Below, piece after piece: positions 59,742 through 64,000 of a stretch of DNA of 64,000 nucleotides. Source of the stretch: Oscillospiraceae bacterium (lineage in GTDB: Bacteria > Bacillota > Clostridia > Oscillospirales > Ruminococcaceae). The DNA is taken from NCBI GenBank assembly GCA_900752435.1, contig CAADVD010000043.1, positions 25,956 through 89,955 of the forward strand. Reading direction: 5' to 3'. The notes beneath the pieces are model-generated. The model did not search any database. It saw nothing but the letters and a program-made list of their open reading frames with translations, and was not told the DNA's origin. The first letter of the stretch is position 1, and the number at the start of each line of letters is the position of its first letter. Both the position numbers and the translations under genes were made by a program.

Positions 59742-60677
59742 TTAAGTATGAAACCGCTTAATCATCCGAAAAGCAATTTCGTTTTCCATAATCATCGGTG
59801 CAGAATGCGCAAAGAAAATGATGCCGTTGGCTGGCGCGAGAATTTTCTTTTTCACTTCACCCTCATAGGGGTCTAGGATTTTGGCAATCACTTCGCCCTG
59901 CTCCACATTGTCGCCCGGATGCTTGTAGCGTTTGTAGAAACCGGCGGTGGTTGCCTTCACCGGCATCAGGTCGGATTCGTAAAACGTGCTGGCCATATAG
60001 CCGCCATGGCATTTGAATTTGGCAATGCCCATGCGTGACAGAAAGCGCAGAACGGCGGTGACGGCCTTGTCGGCGGATTCCTCGTCGATGCGGTCGGTCT
60101 GGTTGGTATAAAGGGAAAAGGCGTGGGTGTTCCACTGCTGCCAGTTGTAGTTGAGGGTGGTAGTGTCGTAGGGCTGGGGCTTGCGGATCACCACATATTG
60201 CAGGCCAAACAGGTTGGCTAAGCTCGGATTTTGGAAACCGGTGTCCATCATGCGGATGTGCGGAATGAAATCGCCCTGCAAATAAAAGCTGGCGAAGTGG
60301 ATGCCGTATTGGTATTCTTTGACGGTCTGGAATACGCCGTCCGCAATGCGCTGAGTGGTTTCCCCGTCCGGATTGCCGGGAAACATGCGGTTGATGTCCG
60401 TGTTGTCCACCGACCAGAAGCGTTTGCCGATGTTCATGCCGTAGTAGTTGAGCGACGGAATGACAAGAATTTCGTTGTTGAAGACAATGTCGCCCTTTTG
60501 TTCCAGCTTTTTGAGCGCCTTGATGAGCTGGGAGCTGATGTAGAGCTGCTGCATTTCGTTGCCGCGCAGAGAGCCGACGATGGCAACCGATTTTTCGCCC
60601 TTGCCGAAGCGGTAGCCCTTGACCGTGAAGTCCTCACGGTACGGCGATTTGATGGAATAGATGATATCCTTTTTCAT
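59742..60677 (-). CDS. AstE/aspartoacylase-family protein with substituted zinc site
   Basis: 311 residues of the M14-like succinylglutamate desuccinylase/aspartoacylase fold, with a C-terminal barrel-sandwich-like end (EGEVKKKILAPANGIIFF). Compared with its upstream neighbour, the zinc motif H-G-D-E reads R38-G-N-E41 and the catalytic I-E-M-G reads C-H-G-G, while GIHFASF keeps the later His. It overlaps the neighbour by 4 bp. It may be a non-catalytic partner or have a changed reaction. Confidence 0.85.
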   Translation of the reverse strand: MKKDIIYSIKSPYREDFTVKGYRFGKGEKSVAIVGSLRGNEMQQLYISSQLIKALKKLEQKGDIVFNNEILVIPSLNYYGMNIGKRFWSVDNTDINRMFPGNPDGETTQRIADGVFQTVKEYQYGIHFASFYLQGDFIPHIRMMDTGFQNPSLANLFGLQYVVIRKPQPYDTTTLNYNWQQWNTHAFSLYTNQTDRIDEESADKAVTAVLRFLSRMGIAKFKCHGGYMASTFYESDLMPVKATTAGFYKRYKHPGDNVEQGEVIAKILDPYEGEVKKKILAPANGIIFFAHSAPMIMENEIAFRMIKRFHT

Positions 60678-61615
60678 AACGTCGTCAGTCCTCCTAAGAT
60701 GCGTGCAATCAGCGAACCATTGTACACAACAGGGTATTCACGCAGGGTAAAAATTACGCCGTCACAGGGTGCGTAGAGGGTTTGCTCCACTTTGCCGGTA
60801 AAGGGATTGAGAATGTCACCCAGCTTGTCGCCCTTGTGGGCGTTGCCGCAGTGTTCCACACAGGGGATGAAAATACCGGATGCATCCGCATTGATGAGCG
60901 AAACCTCCCCATCGCTGGACACCACCGGCTGTTTGATGGCACCCACCTCACCCGTCCAGATGCCGAGTTCTTTCATCAAATTGAACAAGCCATCGACAAG
61001 CTGGCGGCAGTATTCGACGTTGATGCGCATACCGACGCCCATCTCAATGGCAAGCGTAGGCACGCCCAGCGCGTTCATGCTGTGAGCAAGCGTGGCGTCG
61101 AGCACCGTTTTGGAAGCATGCACCCAAACAAAATCCACGTTGAGCAGCTTGGCATAGGGGAGCAAATCCTTAGCGGTATCGCCGGAAACGCGCACCTGTG
61201 GAATCTCCTTGAGGTAGATGTTGCTGGAATGCACATCCACACACAGGTCCGCACCATGGAGGTCACGTGTAATTTGCACAGCGATGTTTTCCGCGACCGC
61301 GCCGTCCTCCGAACCGGGGAAAATGCGGTTCATATCGAGGTCAAACATGGGAATGCCGCGTGTGACGGAATCCAGTCCGAGGGGATTGAGCGCCGGATAG
61401 ACGTCCACAATGCCGGTCAGGCATTTGCGGTTTTCGCGGATGCGCTTGATGATTTCGTAGCAGACGTATTGGCCGTCCAACTCATCGCCATGGATGCCGG
61501 TGACGATGCACAGGCGCTTTTCCTGACCGGTGGGCGATTCCGGCTGAAGATGATTTTTGAGAATCCGCATTTTTTCGTTGACATAAAGTGCGGAGGTTGC
61601 AACAGGTTGTAGCAT
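60674..61615 (-). CDS. AstE/aspartoacylase-family deacylase, M14-like
   Basis: 313 residues. Zinc ligands His42 and Glu45 in TGIHGDELDG, His in CVDVHSSNIY, and the catalytic Glu in LAIEMGVG are all present. The family removes acyl groups from amino-acid derivatives or opens lactam-like amides; the substrate is unknown. ATG 61615 has AAGGAAGGAA upstream. First gene of a two-gene operon with its diverged paralog, behind a promoter followed at once by a hairpin. Confidence 0.88.
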   Translation of the reverse strand: MLQPVATSALYVNEKMRILKNHLQPESPTGQEKRLCIVTGIHGDELDGQYVCYEIIKRIRENRKCLTGIVDVYPALNPLGLDSVTRGIPMFDLDMNRIFPGSEDGAVAENIAVQITRDLHGADLCVDVHSSNIYLKEIPQVRVSGDTAKDLLPYAKLLNVDFVWVHASKTVLDATLAHSMNALGVPTLAIEMGVGMRINVEYCRQLVDGLFNLMKELGIWTGEVGAIKQPVVSSDGEVSLINADASGIFIPCVEHCGNAHKGDKLGDILNPFTGKVEQTLYAPCDGVIFTLREYPVVYNGSLIARILGGLTTL

Positions 61616-61670
61616 GGGGAAGTTCCTTCCTTGTTTGGTTCAATCGAATCGTATCAAAAACTGTTTCACG

Positions 61671-61711
61671 AAAAAAGCAATGAAGCCTTTTGGAAAAGCT
61701 CCATTGCTTTT
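61671..61711 (-). terminator. early terminator-like hairpin before the AstE-like genes
   Basis: Plus-strand AAAAGCAATGAAGC (61673-61686) pairs with GCTCCATTGCTTTT (61698-61711) with one wobble; the minus-strand RNA then has TTTTTT. It starts about 5 nt after the predicted start site. Confidence 0.75.
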
Positions 61712-61722
61712 GGTCTATTCTT

Positions 61723-61751
61723 ATCATACAAAATTGACGGGATGTTGTCAA
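61723..61751 (-). promoter_or_regulatory. promoter of the AstE-like operon
   Basis: Minus strand TTGACA (61746-61751), a 17-nt spacer, TATGAT (61723-61728). Confidence 0.8.
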
Positions 61752-61782
61752 GAATTCCGTCCATGATTTTTACAAAGACTTA

Positions 61783-61866
61783 GTTTGTAAATATTTTATG
61801 AATTTCATCGGCAAGTTGCACGTTTGCGTGCAACTTTTTCGCCTTTTTGAGGGGATAGTGAAAGGG
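61783..61866 (+). repeat. 84-bp dispersed palindromic element, copy C
   Basis: AAGTTGCACG-N4-CGTGCAACTT plus T-run, then GAGGGGATAGTGAAAGGG. It ends 1 bp from the stop codon of the minus-strand oxidoreductase gamma subunit. Confidence 0.88.
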
Positions 61867-61867
61867 T

Positions 61868-62410
61868 TCATCCTTCAAATGAAAATCCCAGCTTCAGCGC
61901 GCGGAGATTTGGTTCCAGCAGATGCGCTTTTTTGGGTGAAATGCAGTGTCGGATGGCGGTGCACACGGTTTCATAATCGGAGAATTGCGTGATGTTCAGC
62001 ACATAACCCAGCAGAATGATGTTGGCCAGTCCGGTAAGCTGTTGTTTCTGCGCCATTTCGGTGGCCGGAATGCCATACAGACGAACGCCGTCCTGCGGAT
62101 GTACATCGCTGATGAGCGAGCTGTCGTAGAACAGCGCACCGCCGGACGCCACATGGCCGGCAAATTTTTGGTAGGAGGGCTGGTTCATCACCATGAGAAT
62201 GTCCGGTTCGGTAACCATGGGACAGCTAATCGGTTCTTCGTCGATGCAGACGGAGCAGTTGGCCGTTCCGCCGCGCATTTCCGGCCCGTAGGAGGGCAGC
62301 CAGGACACCTGCTTTCCAGCAGTCATACCGGCAGTGGCGGCGATTTTACCGGCAAACAGAATGCCTTGTCCGCCGAATCCGGCAAGAAGGAGGTTGATCA
62401 TTCCGGCCAC
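61868..62410 (-). CDS. 2-oxoacid:ferredoxin oxidoreductase, gamma subunit
   Basis: 180 residues of the POR/KOR gamma domain, starting with LLAGFGGQGILFAGKIAA and containing SYGPEMRGGTANCSV. It completes the catalytic complex with the alpha and beta subunits encoded upstream. Its start overlaps the beta gene by 13 bp. Last gene of the operon. Confidence 0.93.
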   Translation of the reverse strand: MAGMINLLLAGFGGQGILFAGKIAATAGMTAGKQVSWLPSYGPEMRGGTANCSVCIDEEPISCPMVTEPDILMVMNQPSYQKFAGHVASGGALFYDSSLISDVHPQDGVRLYGIPATEMAQKQQLTGLANIILLGYVLNITQFSDYETVCTAIRHCISPKKAHLLEPNLRALKLGFSFEG

Positions 62411-63156
62411 ACCCCTTTCTCCGACGCGTCTTTGAATACGCCGAGCGGGTAGTAGGGAATCATGTTTTGCTCAAGCCAATCCGTGGCTTCCAGCGGCGTC
62501 ATGCCCCAGTTTGTGGGACAGGTGGACAGCACCTCCACAATGGAAAAGCCCTTGCGCTCTTTTTGCACCGTCAGCGCTTTTTTGATGGCGCGCTTGGCCT
62601 GCATGATATACTGCGGACTGGTGACGGTCACGCGCTCCGCATACGCCACACCGGACAATGTGGACAGCAGTTCGCAGATGCGCACCGGATAACCGGCCTG
62701 ATGCACGTCGCGGCCATAGGGCGTGGTTTGCGTGACTTGGTCGGGGAGGGTGGTTGGCGCCATTTGGCCGCCGGTCATGCCATAGATGGCGTTGTTGACG
62801 AAAATGATGGTGATGTTTTCTCCGCGGGTGGCGGCGTGAACGGTTTCCGCTGTGCCAATAGCGGCGAGGTCGCCGTCTCCTTGGTAGGTAAAGACGGTGC
62901 TGTCCGGCAGTGCGCGGCGGATACCCGTAGCGACAGCCGGTGCGCGTCCATGCGGCGCTTGCACCACATCACAGCTAAAATAGTCATACGCCATTACGGA
63001 ACAGCCGACCGGCACCACGCCAATGGCGTTGTCGAGCATGTCCAGCTCCTCCAAGCTTTCCGCCAAAATGCGGTGGATGATGCCGTGGGTACAGCCGGGG
63101 CAGTAGTGCGTTTCCTGATCGGTTAAACCGCGCGGACGTTCAAATACAATTGCCAT
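62398..63156 (-). CDS. 2-oxoacid:ferredoxin oxidoreductase, TPP-binding beta subunit
   Basis: 252 residues. Starts with HYCPGCTHGIIHRILAE; the thiamine-diphosphate motif is GDGDLAAIG followed by IFVNNAIYGMTGGQ. It cleaves a 2-oxoacid (2-oxoglutarate or branched-chain type) to acyl-CoA with reduction of ferredoxin. ATG 63156 has GAGAGG upstream; the frame continues 10 codons further without a site. Confidence 0.93.
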   Translation of the reverse strand: MAIVFERPRGLTDQETHYCPGCTHGIIHRILAESLEELDMLDNAIGVVPVGCSVMAYDYFSCDVVQAPHGRAPAVATGIRRALPDSTVFTYQGDGDLAAIGTAETVHAATRGENITIIFVNNAIYGMTGGQMAPTTLPDQVTQTTPYGRDVHQAGYPVRICELLSTLSGVAYAERVTVTSPQYIMQAKRAIKKALTVQKERKGFSIVEVLSTCPTNWGMTPLEATDWLEQNMIPYYPLGVFKDASEKGVWPE

Positions 63157-63169
63157 AGTGGATACCTCT

Positions 63170-64000
63170 CTATTTTGTCTGAGCAAGCTGTAAAATTTGT
63201 GCCAGCACTTCTTTTGGTGTGGGAATCATGCCGCCGGTGCGGCCGTAAAATGCAACGGGACACCGCCCTTGTACGGCAAGACGCACGTCCTCCACCATTT
63301 GACCCATACTCATCTCCACGCTGAGCATTACGCGTGCCTGTTCGGCATAGCGGGCAAAGCAGTCGGAGGGGAAGGGCCATAGGGTGATGGGGCGGATCAA
63401 ACCGGCCTTGACGCCCTGTTTGCGCGCTTCGTTGACGGCGCTTTTGGCAATGCGCGCCGTTGCGCCGTAGGCGGTGACGAAAATGTCCGCGTCGTCGGTG
63501 CGGTAGGTTTCCACCAGCACTTCGTTTTGCTTGACGACCTCATAACGGCGGTAGCGCTCCTGCACAATGCGTTCCAGCTCGTCCGGCTGGAGAATAAGGG
63601 AGTTGATGATGTTGTGCGGACGTTTGCCCTGTGTGCCGTTGGTGGCCCATGGCTTTGGCGGGAGGTTGTCTCCGATGTCATCGGGGAATGAAACCGGCTC
63701 CATCATCTGGCCGAGCATGCCGTCAGCCAAAATCAGCGCGGGCATGCGGTAGTGGTCGGCGCGGTCAAACGCGCGGACGGTGAGATCCACCATTTCCTGC
63801 ACGCTGGACGGTGCAAAGACCAGAAGCTGAAAGTCACCGTGGCCGAGCGCTTTGGTGGCCTGCCAATAGTCGGATTGGGAGGGCTGAATGCCGCCCAGAC
63901 CCGGGCCGCCGCGCATGACGTTGACGATGACGCAGGGCAGGTCGGAGGCGGCGATGTACGACACGCCCTCACTTTTCAGGCTGATGCCCGGCGAGGACGA
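63170..64000 (-). CDS. 2-oxoacid:ferredoxin oxidoreductase, alpha subunit (5' end outside window)
   Basis: The C-terminal 276 residues only; the frame is open to the window end and reads SSSPGISLKSEGVSYIAASD at the edge. This is the canonical TSS-x-PG-x-SL region of VorB/KorA-type alpha subunits, with NVMRGGPGLGG after it. A transketolase C-terminal-like domain follows. It ends 13 bp before the beta subunit. Which 2-oxoacid is used cannot be told from this part. Confidence 0.92.
   Translation of the reverse strand, partial: SSSPGISLKSEGVSYIAASDLPCVIVNVMRGGPGLGGIQPSQSDYWQATKALGHGDFQLLVFAPSSVQEMVDLTVRAFDRADHYRMPALILADGMLGQMMEPVSFPDDIGDNLPPKPWATNGTQGKRPHNIINSLILQPDELERIVQERYRRYEVVKQNEVLVETYRTDDADIFVTAYGATARIAKSAVNEARKQGVKAGLIRPITLWPFPSDCFARYAEQARVMLSVEMSMGQMVEDVRLAVQGRCPVAFYGRTGGMIPTPKEVLAQILQLAQTK

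Noticed and set aside
61798..61992. 64-codon plus-strand frame starting in element copy C
   Set aside because: Its second half is antisense to the oxidoreductase gamma subunit and no ribosome-binding site is present. The shared peptide is noted as a finding instead.

Overview
The window reads as a chromosomal segment of a low-to-mid G+C Gram-positive anaerobe of the class Clostridia, probably an Oscillospirales/Ruminococcaceae-type organism. Several things point there: the gene order rplU-prp-rpmA-obgE-mrnC; an L27 with the Firmicutes N-terminal extension that Prp removes; an LtaS-type lipoteichoic acid synthase; a GlnN-type glutamine synthetase; an archaeal-type split glutamate synthase; DapL/DapF lysine-diaminopimelate genes; and 2-oxoacid:ferredoxin oxidoreductase subunits. 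Genus cannot be decided from sequence alone. No rRNA, tRNA, phage, IS or CRISPR was seen. The genes look vertically inherited and intact.

Layout. 0-2.1 kb: proBA (proline). 2.3-6 kb: a lone LtaS-like sulfatase, then a SulP transporter. 6-8.9 kb (minus): leuCDB. 9-12.3 kb: a Crp/Fnr regulator, glutamine-dependent NAD synthetase and a GNAT acetyltransferase. 12.4-14.4 kb (minus): MATE pump and a DUF1275 protein. 14.6-19.7 kb: an FtsX-type ABC transporter with its two-component system. 19.8-22.2 kb: a MarR regulator divergent from an SCP2-like protein and a free-standing condensation-domain protein. 22.3-24.9 kb: small membrane protein, MBL-fold hydrolase, ZIP metal transporter, small unknown protein. 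25-27.5 kb: GH2 beta-mannosidase. 27.7-30.6 kb: feoA-feoA-feoB plus Cys-rich partner. 30.7-34.8 kb (minus): MarR-MATE-AlkD operon, YitT-family protein, zinc-ribbon membrane protein.

35-47 kb is a nitrogen-assimilation island: an Amt-PII fusion and glnN on the minus strand, diverging from a five-gene split glutamate synthase, a glutamine-synthetase-like protein lacking key arginines, and an ANTAR RNA-binding protein with a degenerate receiver domain. The glnN and glt units start from near-consensus promoters whose transcripts begin almost at once with terminator-like hairpins. This fits RNA-level antitermination, and the ANTAR protein is the obvious candidate regulator.

47-52 kb: dapF, pyrG, ammonia-dependent nadE and dapL. 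52-56.7 kb: MarR plus a heterodimeric ABC exporter. 56.8-59.7 kb: ribosomal L21/L27, Obg and Mini-RNase III. 59.7-61.6 kb (minus): two AstE/aspartoacylase-like paralogs, one with substituted catalytic residues. 61.9-64 kb (minus): a 2-oxoacid:ferredoxin oxidoreductase operon running off the window.

The least explained signals are non-coding. They are an 84-bp palindrome-centred element present three times at identical length; tandem repeats of 19 bp and 7 bp that start at stop codons and place stops in further frames; a shared TTAGC-N4-GCTAA box in front of the ZIP and feo genes; and an 8-bp-periodic array of TTTGA/TCAAA half-sites in front of the condensation-domain operon.
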